Part shown: piece after piece, positions 54,142 through 63,944 of the stretch
Layout of the letters: each line of letters starts with the position of its first letter
Position numbering within the stretch: position 1 is the first letter of the stretch
Assembly: GCA_024707385.1 (NCBI GenBank)
Contig: JANPZW010000009.1
Location: 434,001 to 498,000, forward strand
Length of the DNA stretch: 64,000 nucleotides
Source: Cellvibrionaceae bacterium
GTDB taxonomy: Bacteria; Pseudomonadota; Gammaproteobacteria; Pseudomonadales; Cellvibrionaceae
Direction of reading: 5' to 3'
Notes under the pieces: generated by a model
The model's input: the letters and a program-made list of their open reading frames with translations, nothing else
Told to the model about the DNA's origin: nothing
Database searches by the model: none
Position numbers and translations under genes: made by a program

Positions 54142-57100
54142 TCAGTGCAGCAGTTGCCGGCGATCGGCAATATCCAAATCGCGGACGATATCCATTAAAC
54201 CCTGCAATGGAATGCGCAGCCATGAGGGGCGATTGCTGGCCTCATAGCCGATTTCATAAGCAGCTTTTTCCAGCGTAAAGAGTTTGATCAACGCTTCTTG
54301 TCCTGCTGCGTGTTGCCAGCGATGGCCGAGCTTCACAGCTTCGCGTTTATAGGCGGTGAGAAAACCTTCGCATACCCTGTGATGGAAATTCTGCAGGAAT
54401 TCCAGATGCCGTGCCCGCACACGCTCGTTTTCAAACAGGTTGTTGCGTTCAACCGCCGTGGCCGTTGCGTAATGGAAGGAGCGCAAAATGCCAGCGACGT
54501 CGCGATATGGGCTGGCCTTGCCGGAGCGGTCTGTCACTTCACGCATGGGCTCGCCTTCAAAGTCGATGAAATAAGCATCGTCCTGGGAAACCAGAATCTG
54601 CCCCAGATGCAAATCGCCGTGAATGCGAAACAACAAGGAGCCCTCGCCTTTGTCCGCCAGTTGAGCAATGACATTTAATAAATCGTTGCGGCTGCGAATC
54701 AACGCCTCCGCATCGCGGCGGTCCGGGTCGGATAGAGAGCTGCGCAATTCCGCCAGATGATCCAACGCGCGCTGCATTTGTGATCTCACTGTCTCCGCCC
54801 AGCGCTGGCAATCGGCGCGGGTCACCACGGCCGGGACAAATGCAGCGTCCGTACGGGCTGCAAGAATCTGATGCATTTCCCCCAAACGATTGCCGATTAC
54901 GGTGGCAAACCGAGCCAATTCTTCAACCGCTTCAGCCTGGTGGTGCGCGTACTCATCGTCGCCTTCCGCCTCCAGGGACTGCAGAGCCATGTCCTGGCTG
55001 TAACGCTCCAGGCGCTCCAACACCCATTCCCAACCGTTACCTTGATTGGGTATGTACCCTTGCAGAACGGCGAGCACCGTTGGAGTTTCATGATTATCCA
55101 TGCGATAGATATAACCCAGCAGCGGCGCCGTGTGTGTGAAGCCGCCTTCCGTGAGGGCGCCGCTCATATCAACCTCCGGGTGACGCCCGGGAAAAAGACG
55201 GCGCAACATTTTCAGCACCGCGCGCTCACCGAGAATCACGGAACTGTTGGATTGTTCCACCGCGAGGGTTCGCACTTGCAGATCCTTCGCCAGCAATTCC
55301 GTACCCTTGAGTGCCGAAGTCGCTTTGAATATCAGAGTGCTGTCGGATAAAGCATTGGGCATTTTTTCCAAGGTCATGCCATTGGCGCCGCTGCTGCTGA
55401 TGGTTTCCACCAAAGAGCGGGAGAGAAATTCCGATGCTATGCCATCGGTGAGCACACCTACACGCTGACGGCGTCGCACCCGCGCAAGCGCCAATTGATG
55501 TGCGAGCGCTGGCACCGCGTGGTCTTCAAAAAATATTGTCAGCGGGATTTGATAACGCTGGACCTGCGCAGTGGTTTCCACCTCGATTTCGGTAAGCAGC
55601 AACTGCGCATTATCCACACCGGGATCAGCATTCATTGAACGCGGCAGCATCACTGCATCTTTAATGCGGACAGAATTAAGACGCATGCCTTTGCCACCGA
55701 ACCAACGGCGTTTGGCGAGATAAGCCGGCAACACATCGCGCTCGAGGGTAGCGCGCGCGGCTGGCTCCATTAGATCACGCAGGTCGTTGCGCAGAACGAA
55801 CGTCAAATGTTCTGGCAGCGGTTCCGGTGGAGCGCGATACCAATCCGGCTGCTGGGTTTCATCGGCAAGGAGAAACCAATAAAAGCCATAAGGTGGCAAG
55901 GTCAATAAATAATGGAGCTCGCCTATCGGCGGGAATGGACTGCCTCCCGTCATTTCCATAGGCACCAGGCCGGCGTATGAAGACAGATCCAATTCCACCG
56001 CCTGAGCCGTTCGCGAAACATTTGCCAGACACAAAATGGTTTCGCGTTTGCCGGTGGAAGATTCATGTTCACGCAGATACGCGAGGATCCTGCGATTATT
56101 CGGGTAGAGCATTTTAAAACTGCCGCAACCAAACGCTCTGTAGCGTTTGCGCACCTCCAGCATGGAGCGCACCGAATTCAGCATCGAATGCGGATCCCGC
56201 GCCTGCGCCTCCACATTAATCGTACTGAAGCCATACAAGGGATCCATAATGGCCGGCAGCATCAGGCGCGATGGATCCGCCTTGGAAAATCCGCCGTTGC
56301 GATCAGGCGTCCATTGCATAGGTGTGCGCACACCATCGCGGTCACCAAGATAAATATTGTCTCCCATGCCCAATTCGTCGCCGTAATAAATAATGGGCGT
56401 CCCGGGCATGGAAAACAGCAGCGAATTGAGCAGTTCAATACGGCGGCGATCCCGTTGCATTAAAGGCGCAAGACGGCGACGTATACCGAGATTCAACCGG
56501 GCCCGGCTCTCCGCCGCGTATTGATTCCACAAATAATCCCGCTCCTTATCCGTTACCATTTCCAGCGTCAATTCATCATGATTGCGCAAAAAAATCGCCC
56601 ACTGGCAGCTCTCTGGAATAGAAGGAGTCTGGCGCAATATATCCGTGATGGGAAACCTGTCCTCCTGCGCCAGCGCCATGTACATACGCGGCATCAGCGG
56701 AAAATGAAATGCCATGTGGCATTCGTCGCCGCTGCCAAAATATTCCTGGGTATCTTCCGGCCACTGGTTAGCCTCCGCCAGTAACAGGCGACCGGGATAA
56801 TGATTATCCACCTCGGCGCGAATGCGTTTTAAAATCGCATGGGTTTCGGGCAGATTTTCATTATTGGTGCCCTCGCGCTCCACTAAATAAGGCACCGCAT
56901 CCAGACGCAGGCCGTCTACGCCCATATCTAGCCAATATTTCATAACATCCAGAACAGCGTTGAGCACGGCGGGATTGTCGAAATTCAAATCCGGCTGGTG
57001 GGAATAGAATCTATGCCAAAAATAGGCTTTAGCTTCGGGATCCCACGACCAGTTGGATTTTTCCGTATCGAGAAAAATAATACGTGTACCGGAATATTTT

Positions 57101-57570
57101 TGGTCGTCTTCGGACCAGACGTAAAAATTTCTCTCTGCCGACCCGTGTGGCGCCTTGCGTGCACGTTGAAACCAAGGATGCTGATCGGAGGTGTGATTGA
57201 TCACCAGCTCCGTGATGATGCGCAGGCCGCGTTTGTGCGCCTCATCAATAAATCGCCGCACATCTTCAATGGAACCATAATCGGGATGAACACCGTAATA
57301 ATCGGCAATGTCATAACCGTCATCGCGCAAGGGGCTGGGATAAAAAGGCAATAACCATACAGCGGTCACACCCAGCGCGGCAATATAGTCCAGCTTTTCG
57401 ATCAGGCCGGGAAAATCCCCGATGCCATCATTATTCGAATCATAAAAAGATTTGACGTGCAGCTGATAGACAATAGCGTCCTTATACCAGGTTACTTGCT
57501 CTGCATTGCTGATAAGTTCGTGACTCGGAATGGATACTTGTGGGTCAGCCAGCCTTTTCACATTCAACAT
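54142..57570 (-). CDS. treS: trehalose synthase / maltokinase fusion (TreS-Pep2)
   Basis: A 1142-residue fusion. Residues 1 to about 545 are a GH13 trehalose synthase (WYKDAIVYQLHVKSFYD, the nucleophile in DGLRLDAVPYLVE, the acid/base Glu in LLAEANQWPED, and LRNHDELTLEM). The rest is a maltokinase of the Pep2 type (LFRIHGDLHLGQILVSQDDAYFIDFEGEP, quoted in pieces: HGDLHLGQIL, YFIDFEGEP). Together they convert trehalose to maltose and then to maltose 1-phosphate, the donor for GlgE. The start ATG 57570 has the ribosome site GAGGAGGG inside the glgE stop region, and the two genes are 2 bases apart. The frame is intact. Confidence 0.93.
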   Translation of the reverse strand: MLNVKRLADPQVSIPSHELISNAEQVTWYKDAIVYQLHVKSFYDSNNDGIGDFPGLIEKLDYIAALGVTAVWLLPFYPSPLRDDGYDIADYYGVHPDYGSIEDVRRFIDEAHKRGLRIITELVINHTSDQHPWFQRARKAPHGSAERNFYVWSEDDQKYSGTRIIFLDTEKSNWSWDPEAKAYFWHRFYSHQPDLNFDNPAVLNAVLDVMKYWLDMGVDGLRLDAVPYLVEREGTNNENLPETHAILKRIRAEVDNHYPGRLLLAEANQWPEDTQEYFGSGDECHMAFHFPLMPRMYMALAQEDRFPITDILRQTPSIPESCQWAIFLRNHDELTLEMVTDKERDYLWNQYAAESRARLNLGIRRRLAPLMQRDRRRIELLNSLLFSMPGTPIIYYGDELGMGDNIYLGDRDGVRTPMQWTPDRNGGFSKADPSRLMLPAIMDPLYGFSTINVEAQARDPHSMLNSVRSMLEVRKRYRAFGCGSFKMLYPNNRRILAYLREHESSTGKRETILCLANVSRTAQAVELDLSSYAGLVPMEMTGGSPFPPIGELHYLLTLPPYGFYWFLLADETQQPDWYRAPPEPLPEHLTFVLRNDLRDLMEPAARATLERDVLPAYLAKRRWFGGKGMRLNSVRIKDAVMLPRSMNADPGVDNAQLLLTEIEVETTAQVQRYQIPLTIFFEDHAVPALAHQLALARVRRRQRVGVLTDGIASEFLSRSLVETISSSGANGMTLEKMPNALSDSTLIFKATSALKGTELLAKDLQVRTLAVEQSNSSVILGERAVLKMLRRLFPGRHPEVDMSGALTEGGFTHTAPLLGYIYRMDNHETPTVLAVLQGYIPNQGNGWEWVLERLERYSQDMALQSLEAEGDDEYAHHQAEAVEELARFATVIGNRLGEMHQILAARTDAAFVPAVVTRADCQRWAETVRSQMQRALDHLAELRSSLSDPDRRDAEALIRSRNDLLNVIAQLADKGEGSLLFRIHGDLHLGQILVSQDDAYFIDFEGEPMREVTDRSGKASPYRDVAGILRSFHYATATAVERNNLFENERVRARHLEFLQNFHHRVCEGFLTAYKREAVKLGHRWQHAAGQEALIKLFTLEKAAYEIGYEASNRPSWLRIPLQGLMDIVRDLDIADRRQLLH

Positions 57571-57572
57571 GA

Positions 57573-59711
57573 TCACACCCTCCTCGATTTCAATTGCCAG
57601 ATGGCAAACGGAATTTCCTGGGGATCGAAATACCAATGTTGCATATCGCCGCCCCAAGAGAGATCAATGTTGCGCACAAGCTCCGTCACCATATTATTTT
57701 CACCCAATTCATCACGTGGAATCTGCAGATGGGCATGCTGCGCCTGATGTGGATTGAGGCTCACAGCGACAAAGATCACATTGCTGTGATCGCGGGTGGC
57801 TTTGCTGAAAAAAATCACCTGCTCGTTATGCGATTCGTGAAAGCGAATATTTAAATGGGACTGCAACGCCGGGTTTTCCCTGCGGATACGATTCAACAGG
57901 GTAATTTCCTTAATGATGTTGCCCGCTTGCGCAAAATCCCTCGGTTTGATTTCGTATTTTTCAGAATCCAGGTACTCCTCCTTGCCTGGCAAGGCTGCCG
58001 CTTCGCAATACTCAAAGCCGCTGTACAAACCCCACAAGCCCGATAAAGTCGCCGCCAAAGCGGATCGGATCAAAAATCCCCCACGTCCGGAATGCTGATT
58101 AAAGAAAGGGTTGATATCCGGGGTGTTGACAAAAAAATGCGGACGGTAAAAATCCCTTACCGGTGGTGACGCAAGCTCTGTTAGATAATCCATCAACTCC
58201 TGCTTCGAGTTACGCCAAATAAAATAGGTGTAACTCTGGGAGAAGCCGATCTTCGCCAACTGATACATCATGGCCGGACGGGTGAAGGCTTCCGATAAAA
58301 ACATCGCTTGCGGGTTTTTTGCGCGCACATCCGCAATCAGCCACTCCCAGAACGGCAGTGGTTTGGTATGGGGATTATCAACGCGGAAAATCGTCACCCC
58401 TTCGGAAATCCAATAAAGAATGATGTCGCGCCAAGCCAACCACATGGGAGGCATGGCTTCCGGCGAATAGAAATCGACGTTGACGATATCCTGATATTTT
58501 TTCGGCGGATTTTCGGCGTAACGAATACTGCCGTCCGGGCGCCAGGAAAACCAATCCGGGTGTTGCGTCAACCAGGGATGATCCGGCGAACACTGAATGG
58601 CAAAATCCAGCGCAATTTCCAAACCGTACTGTTTAGCTGCATCGCGCAAACGGCGAAATGCCTCTATGCCACCCAGCTCCGGGTGCACCGCATCGTGCCC
58701 GCCCGCCTCACCGCCAATGGCATAAGGACTGCCTGGCTCACCAGGTTCCGCAGTCACATTATTATTGCGACCCTTGCGAAATTTACGCCCTATAGGATGA
58801 ATCGGGGGAAAATAGAGAACATCAAAACCCATTGCCTGAATCGCCGGCAAACGATCAATCACATCGTCGAACGTACCGTGCTTTTTGACTGAACTAGTGA
58901 TGGAGCGCGGGAATAATTCATACCAGCTGCTAAATCCGGCTTTGGTGCGCTCAACGTCGATTAGATAGGGTTGACGAGTTGAGGCAAGAAATTGGCGCGG
59001 CTCCAATCTCTCCACGGCATGCGCAAGTTCCTGACGCAACAAAATCTGCACTCTGGCATCCACGTTATCCTCAGCGCAGGCATGCAGCTCCTGCAACGCG
59101 CGCCCCGCCAAGTACAACGATTCTTCCCACGATAAAGCGTCAACAAAATGCAACGCCTCCTCGTCCCGTTTTTTATTTTTATTGATGAGCGCAGTATCTA
59201 CCATCTCCTGTAGCAGCAAGCGCCCTTCTTCGGCTTCCAATTTTACGTTGATGCCCGCGTGATATTTTTGATGCAACTCATGATGATAATTTTGCCAGCG
59301 ATCCAGCCAAGCTTCGATTTTAAAATTGTACTTGCCCGGCTGCTCAGGAATAAAATCGGCTTCCCATAGGTCGTTACCCAACAAAACCATCGGATGTACA
59401 GACCATTTAGACCAGGATTCTTCTTTCCACAAAAGCCGTGCGGCCAGCCGATTGTGCCCATCTGCAAAAATAGTTGCACGCACCGTTACGACTTGCCCTT
59501 GTGTCGCTTTGGCTGGGTACCGCCCTGAGTCAACACTCGGGGAAATCTTATCGATAATCAAGCGCGGCTTTTTTAAAGCTTTTTGCACGTCGCTCGAAAT
59601 TTTAGCGGAGCTTTCATCAGAGGAATAATTTTCTCTCGCTCTACGCGCATCGTTACGCAGCGCCTGATAATTCTGGAACGCTTGATAATCCTGATGATGA
59701 TAAGTCGGCAT
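57573..59711 (-). CDS. glgE: alpha-1,4-glucan:maltose-1-phosphate maltosyltransferase GlgE
   Basis: A 712-residue GH13_3 enzyme that extends alpha-1,4-glucan with maltose from maltose 1-phosphate. It has the N-terminal domain (PRLIIDKISPSVDSGRYPAK), the catalytic motifs GVTIFRVDNPHTKPLPFWEW with the nucleophile Asp, MFLSEAFTRPAMMY with the acid Glu, and the GlgE-specific SWYELFPRS and PPIHPIGRKFRKGRNN. A distinct extra N-terminal stretch of about 50 residues precedes the family start. It is the promoter-proximal gene of the unit with treS-pep2; no glgB branching enzyme is in the window. The frame is intact. Confidence 0.94.
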   Translation of the reverse strand: MPTYHHQDYQAFQNYQALRNDARRARENYSSDESSAKISSDVQKALKKPRLIIDKISPSVDSGRYPAKATQGQVVTVRATIFADGHNRLAARLLWKEESWSKWSVHPMVLLGNDLWEADFIPEQPGKYNFKIEAWLDRWQNYHHELHQKYHAGINVKLEAEEGRLLLQEMVDTALINKNKKRDEEALHFVDALSWEESLYLAGRALQELHACAEDNVDARVQILLRQELAHAVERLEPRQFLASTRQPYLIDVERTKAGFSSWYELFPRSITSSVKKHGTFDDVIDRLPAIQAMGFDVLYFPPIHPIGRKFRKGRNNNVTAEPGEPGSPYAIGGEAGGHDAVHPELGGIEAFRRLRDAAKQYGLEIALDFAIQCSPDHPWLTQHPDWFSWRPDGSIRYAENPPKKYQDIVNVDFYSPEAMPPMWLAWRDIILYWISEGVTIFRVDNPHTKPLPFWEWLIADVRAKNPQAMFLSEAFTRPAMMYQLAKIGFSQSYTYFIWRNSKQELMDYLTELASPPVRDFYRPHFFVNTPDINPFFNQHSGRGGFLIRSALAATLSGLWGLYSGFEYCEAAALPGKEEYLDSEKYEIKPRDFAQAGNIIKEITLLNRIRRENPALQSHLNIRFHESHNEQVIFFSKATRDHSNVIFVAVSLNPHQAQHAHLQIPRDELGENNMVTELVRNIDLSWGGDMQHWYFDPQEIPFAIWQLKSRRV

Positions 59712-60019
59712 GCAGACCTCCGCGAAAAAATCGGTGCGAATTTTTCAGCTCAATCAGTTCGATCAAACAGAACATTTACAAGTCTGCAAAACCTTTGCCG
59801 CTTCAATTTATTTTCGCTCTCGCCGCTGCGAAATAGGGATTTTTTATCCGCAAGTAGGGAAATTCAAATAACAGAATTAGATAAATCAGAAATTTTGTAA
59901 GTGAAAGATGAAAAATTGACAAAGTGTGTCGACCAAATAGGTGTGCCGCATAATGTCGGCACCGAAGCCTTTCGGGATCGGCTGAATGTGCCGGCTCCTC
60001 CACCCGAAGCGTCGATGTA
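59712..60019. other. intergenic region between glgE and the cyanate operon, glgE-proximal part
   Basis: About 308 bases with no gene that I can support. It must hold the glgE promoter on the minus strand. The stretch 59755-59930 is AT-rich, and 59935-60015 is GC-richer. I see no tRNA, repeat or clear sigma-70 promoter that I would commit to. Confidence 0.4.
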
Positions 60020-60057
60020 TCAACGAAATTTCGTTGAAACGAAAACGATACTTCGTT
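60020..60057 (+). promoter_or_regulatory. palindromic AACGAA half-sites, probable enhancer of the cyanate operon
   Basis: A perfect 18-base palindrome TCAACGAAATTTCGTTGA (60020-60037) is followed by a second inverted pair. The hexamer AACGAA or its complement TTCGTT occurs four times, at 60022, 60030, 60038 and 60052, in alternating orientation. It lies 85-120 bases upstream of a sigma-54 promoter, the usual distance for an enhancer-binding protein site. It does not match the NtrC consensus. Confidence 0.6.
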
Positions 60058-60140
60058 AATCGCGAAATATCGTTTCACAACACCAGCCCAAATAAAATAA
60101 AAACCTATTGAAATCAAATACCTATAAACAACGACGAAAG

Positions 60141-60156
60141 TGGCACGAAGCTGGCA
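60141..60156 (+). promoter_or_regulatory. sigma-54 (RpoN) promoter of the cyanate operon
   Basis: TGGCACGAAGCTGGCA matches the -24/-12 consensus TGGCACG-N4-TTGCW at all but one position, with the obligatory GG and GC 10 bases apart. It lies about 47 bases upstream of the cynA-like start. It implies nitrogen- or signal-dependent activation by an enhancer-binding protein. Confidence 0.8.
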
Positions 60157-60202
60157 ATACCTGACGAAACACAACTCACCGACCTTTATCCTTGGGGGAT
60201 TC

Positions 60203-61639
60203 ATGAGCCGAGACGCCGCTCCACCGCCAGATCAGACAACCGATTTCCGTATCGCAAGCCTCAACAATGCATTTGATCCAACCGTATCGCTCCGCCATGA
60301 CAACGCCTGCGGATGCCAAAGCTGCAAGGCTGAGTCTCGCCCCGCATTGCCGGCCAGCGCCAACCCGTTGCGCCATGCCAGCGAAGAAGACATGTTGGAC
60401 AGGGCTATAGAAAACGCAGTGGTGCGCGGCATTTTTCAGCAGAGCGAATTATCCCGCCGCGGATTTCTCGGCACAGTCGGCGGGTCAGCTCTCGCCGCGA
60501 TTATCAGTTCAATACTGCCTTTGGATGCCGTCAAAGCGGCGGTAAAAGAAAGCAGCGGAAAACTGGAAAAAACCAAATTAAAAGTAGGCTTTGTGCCGAT
60601 CACCTGCGCCACACCCATCATCATGGCGCACCCCATGGGCTTTTACAGCAAATATGGTTTGGACGTGGATGTCATCAAAACCGCAGGCTGGGCGGTAGCA
60701 CGAGATAAATCCCTGGCGATGGAATATGACGCCTCCCATATGCTCACCCCCATGCCCTTGGCGATGTCCATGGGTGTGGGCTCCACTGCCAAACCATTTA
60801 TTATGCCCGCAGTGGAAAACATCAACGGCCAAGCGATTGTTCTGCACATCGATCACAAAGACAAACGCGACCCGAAACAATGGAAGGGGTTTAAATTCGG
60901 CGTTCCATTTGATTATTCCATGCATAACTTCCTGCTGCGCTACTATGTGGCGGAACATGGTTTGGACCCCGATAAAGATATTCAAATCCGTGTGGTGCCA
61001 CCACCGGAAATGGTGGCCAATCTGCGCGCCGGAAATCTGGACGGTTATTTATCTCCCGATCCGTTCAACCAACGCGCCGTATGGGAAAAAGTCGGTTTTA
61101 TCCATACCCTGACAAAAGACATCTGGGACGGCCATCCCTGCTGCGCCTTTGCCTGCAGCAAAGAATTTGCCACCACCAATCCCAATACTTTCGGCGCACT
61201 GCTGAAGGCCATCGTCGATGCCACGCATTTTTCCGCGAAAATGGAAAATCGCAAAGTCATCGCCGAAGCCATAGCGCCCACCAATTATTTGAATCAACCT
61301 GTGCCGGTCATAGAGCAGGTGCTGACCGGCCGTTATGCGGACGGCTTGGGCGCGGTAAAAAATGAGCCGGCGCGCATCGACTTCGACCCTTTCCCCTGGC
61401 ACTCCATGGCGGTGTGGATACTCACCCAAATGAAACGCTGGGGTTACATCAAGGGTGATGTGGATTATCAAAAAATCGCCCAGGAAGTCTATCTCGCCGC
61501 CGACACCGAAAAAGTCATGAAGGAACTCGGTTACGCCACGCCGGATAAAACCAACAAGAATTACGTCATCATGGGCAAGGAGTTTGATTACACCAAGCCT
61601 GATGAATACGTGCGCAGTTTTGCCATCAAGGCGGATTGA
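60203..61639 (+). CDS. cynA: cyanate ABC transporter, substrate-binding protein (NrtA/CmpA family), Tat-exported
   Basis: A 478-residue binding protein of the NrtA/CmpA/SsuA group. The N-terminus has a Cys motif ACGCQSC near residue 33, then a twin-arginine signal SRRGFLGTVGGSALAAII near residue 87. The mature part has LKVGFVPITCATPIIMAHP, the ligand-site DASHMLTPMPLAMS, and HPCCAFACSKEFA. Family members bind nitrate, bicarbonate or cyanate; the cyanase gene at the end of the unit points to cyanate. ATG 60203 gives the family-typical N-terminus and has a GGGGG stretch upstream. The permease starts 2 bases after its stop. Confidence 0.88.
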   Translation: MSRDAAPPPDQTTDFRIASLNNAFDPTVSLRHDNACGCQSCKAESRPALPASANPLRHASEEDMLDRAIENAVVRGIFQQSELSRRGFLGTVGGSALAAIISSILPLDAVKAAVKESSGKLEKTKLKVGFVPITCATPIIMAHPMGFYSKYGLDVDVIKTAGWAVARDKSLAMEYDASHMLTPMPLAMSMGVGSTAKPFIMPAVENINGQAIVLHIDHKDKRDPKQWKGFKFGVPFDYSMHNFLLRYYVAEHGLDPDKDIQIRVVPPPEMVANLRAGNLDGYLSPDPFNQRAVWEKVGFIHTLTKDIWDGHPCCAFACSKEFATTNPNTFGALLKAIVDATHFSAKMENRKVIAEAIAPTNYLNQPVPVIEQVLTGRYADGLGAVKNEPARIDFDPFPWHSMAVWILTQMKRWGYIKGDVDYQKIAQEVYLAADTEKVMKELGYATPDKTNKNYVIMGKEFDYTKPDEYVRSFAIKAD

Positions 61640-61641
61640 TT

Positions 61642-62470
61642 ATGTTAAGCGTCAGTCAAAAAGCCGCCCTGGTGTCGATGATTTTTCTGCTGGTGGTGAT
61701 CGGCTTCTGGGAAGCCAACAGCCAACCGCCCAAAGCGCAGGAAGCGCTCTCGGAATATGAATTGCTGATGGGCGGCGCCGATCAGGAGGCGCGCATTCCG
61801 CCTCCTTCCGCAATTGCGGTGAAAGCCTGGGAGGAATTGAGTGATCCGTTTTACGACAAGGGTCCCAACGATAAAGGCATAGGCATTCAATTGGCCTATT
61901 CCATCTCCCGCGTGCTCAGCGGCTATCTGCTCGCCGCCTTCATTGCCATACCCATCGGTTTTGTGATCGGCATGTCGCCATTGATGTATCGCGCGCTTAA
62001 TCCGTACATACAGATATTACGCCCTATATCACCGCTGGCGTGGATGCCCTTGGCACTTTTCATTATCAAGGATTCCGAAACCTCCGCCATTTTTGTGATT
62101 TTTATTTGTTCTATCTGGCCGATGCTCATCAATACCGCGTTCGGCGTGGCAAGTGTGAGACGCGATTGGATCAACGTCGCTCGCACCCATGAATTGAGTC
62201 CGCTGCGCACGGCATTGACCGTCATTCTGCCAGCGGCGGCGCCGACGATTTTAACCGGCATGCGCATTTCCATAGGCATCGCTTGGTTGGTGATTGTCGC
62301 GGCGGAAATGCTCGTGGGCGGAACCGGTATCGGCTATTACGTTTGGAATGAGTGGAATAATCTGGATCTCACCAGCGTAATTTTTTTCGATTTTAATGAT
62401 CGGTCTGGTAGGCATGTTGTTGGACCTCGGACTCAATAGCGCCGCCAAACTCGTGCAGTATCAGGAGTAA
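61642..62470 (+). CDS. cynB: cyanate/nitrate-type ABC transporter permease (frameshifted at the end)
   Basis: Repaired, about 275 residues. It is a NrtB/CynB permease with six spans and the binding-protein-dependent transport motif around RRDWINVARTHELSPLRTALTVILPAAAP (in pieces: INVARTHELSP, VILPAAAPTIL). One T too many in the T7 run 62381-62387 gives a wrong tail; repair gives VIFSILMIGLVGMLLDLGLN and a stop at 62470. It starts 2 bases after cynA and ends 3 bases before cynD, so all are translationally linked. Confidence 0.9.
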
Positions 62471-62473
62471 ATT

Positions 62474-63385
62474 GTGACCGCCCATTTTTTACAGGTACAG
62501 GATCTGACGAAACGCTTCAGCGGCAAAAATCAAACCCCGCTGACGGTATTCGATAAGGTCAGTTTCAATATCGATAAAGGCGAATTTGTCTGTATCATCG
62601 GCCATTCCGGCTGCGGCAAATCCACCATCATGAATACCTTGTCGGGTCTGGACTCGCCCACCTCCGGCGGAGTCATTATGGATGGCAAGGAAGTGAGTGG
62701 ACCGAGCCTGGATCGCGGAATTGTTTTTCAGAATTATTCGTTGCTCCCCTGGCTGAGCGCGCTGGACAATGTGCGTTTCGGTGTAAAAGCGCGCTGGCCT
62801 TCCTGGTCAAAAGCGCAGATCAAACAGCACAGCTTGGATTATCTCGAACTCGTCGGTTTAAAAGGTGCGGAAAATCGCAAACCCGCGCAACTTTCCGGCG
62901 GTATGCGCCAGCGAGTTTCCATTGCCCGCGCATTCGCCACACAACCGAAATTATTGTTATTGGATGAGCCTTTCGGTGCTCTTGATGCTTTAACTCGCGG
63001 AGTGATTCAGGACGAGTTGGTAAAAATCTGCGTCAAAACCCATCAGACGGTTTTTATGATCACTCACGATGTGGACGAAGCCATTCTGCTCTCCGACCGG
63101 ATTCTCTTGATGAGCAACGGCCCCAATGCGGTCATTGCGGAATCTGTCACGGTGGATATCCCGAAACCGCGGCAGCGTGGCGACATTATCAAAAATCCCG
63201 GTTATTACACGTTGCGCAATCATCTGGTGGATTTCCTGGTCAATCGCTCAGCGTCCAGTCATTACAAAGAACAAACAAGGCCTTTAATGAGCAATCCCAT
63301 TAAAAGCCAATTAAGCAAGGAAAAAAGTGAACCGCTCGCACCAAGGAGTTGTGCGGTGAGCGAAATCCTCCCTACTGGCACATAG
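62474..63385 (+). CDS. cynD: cyanate/nitrate-type ABC transporter ATPase
   Basis: A 303-residue ATPase of the NrtD/SsuB type. Walker A GHSGCGKSTIMN near residue 41, Q-loop VFQNYSLLPWL, signature LSGGMRQRVSIARAF, Walker B LLLLDEPFGALDALTR and the H-loop MITHDVDEAILL are all present. The C-terminal 40 residues are an unusual Lys/Ser-rich tail beyond the normal family end. The GTG start at 62474 is 3 bases after cynB. It energises cyanate uptake. Confidence 0.92.
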   Translation: MTAHFLQVQDLTKRFSGKNQTPLTVFDKVSFNIDKGEFVCIIGHSGCGKSTIMNTLSGLDSPTSGGVIMDGKEVSGPSLDRGIVFQNYSLLPWLSALDNVRFGVKARWPSWSKAQIKQHSLDYLELVGLKGAENRKPAQLSGGMRQRVSIARAFATQPKLLLLDEPFGALDALTRGVIQDELVKICVKTHQTVFMITHDVDEAILLSDRILLMSNGPNAVIAESVTVDIPKPRQRGDIIKNPGYYTLRNHLVDFLVNRSASSHYKEQTRPLMSNPIKSQLSKEKSEPLAPRSCAVSEILPTGT

Positions 63386-63499
63386 CGGAATATGAAGTAC
63401 CAACGCACTTCGTAAGCGGGGCGTGCGGTGGTTTACTGCGAGATTTTTCTTCTTAACTGTGAATTGAAATTCAAAATTTATCCAACCAGGAGAACTGCA

Positions 63500-63940
63500 A
63501 TGAAAAAGTCTGACGTAGTCGAAGCCATCATTCTGGCCAAAAAAGCCAAAAATCTGAGCTGGGAAAAAATTGCCGCTGAAATCGGTATGTCACCCGTATG
63601 GACCACCTCCGCCTGCCTGGGCATGAATAGCATGCCCGCCGAAAAAGCGAAAATGCTGTGCGACCTGCTCGCCCTGCCGGAAGGCAGCCAGGATGCACTT
63701 GTGGCCTATCCGCGCAAAGGCTGGGATTTCGAGGTGCCGCAGGACCCTCTGATTTATCGCTTGTATGAAGTGGTCGGGGTTTACGGCGATACCTTGAAGG
63801 AGCTGATTCAGGAAAAATTCGGCGACGGCATCATGAGCGCTATCGACTTCACCATGTCGGTCGATAAAGAGGAAAACCCCAAGGGTGATCGCGTTATCCT
63901 CACCCTCAACGGCAAATTTCTGCCCTACAAATGCTGGTAG
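63500..63940 (+). CDS. cynS: cyanate hydratase (cyanase)
   Basis: A 146-residue cyanase, which turns cyanate and bicarbonate into ammonia and carbon dioxide. The N-terminal DNA-binding-like helices (KNLSWEKIAAEIGMSPVWTT) precede the catalytic domain, with the active-site Arg and Glu in LIYRLYEVVGVYG and the Ser in GIMSAIDFTMS. The start ATG 63500 is set by an AGGAGA ribosome site; upstream in-frame codons are not cyanase-like. It closes the transport operon and lets the cell use cyanate as a nitrogen source. About 115 bases separate it from cynD. Confidence 0.97.
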   Translation: MKKSDVVEAIILAKKAKNLSWEKIAAEIGMSPVWTTSACLGMNSMPAEKAKMLCDLLALPEGSQDALVAYPRKGWDFEVPQDPLIYRLYEVVGVYGDTLKELIQEKFGDGIMSAIDFTMSVDKEENPKGDRVILTLNGKFLPYKCW

Positions 63941-63944
63941 TTTT

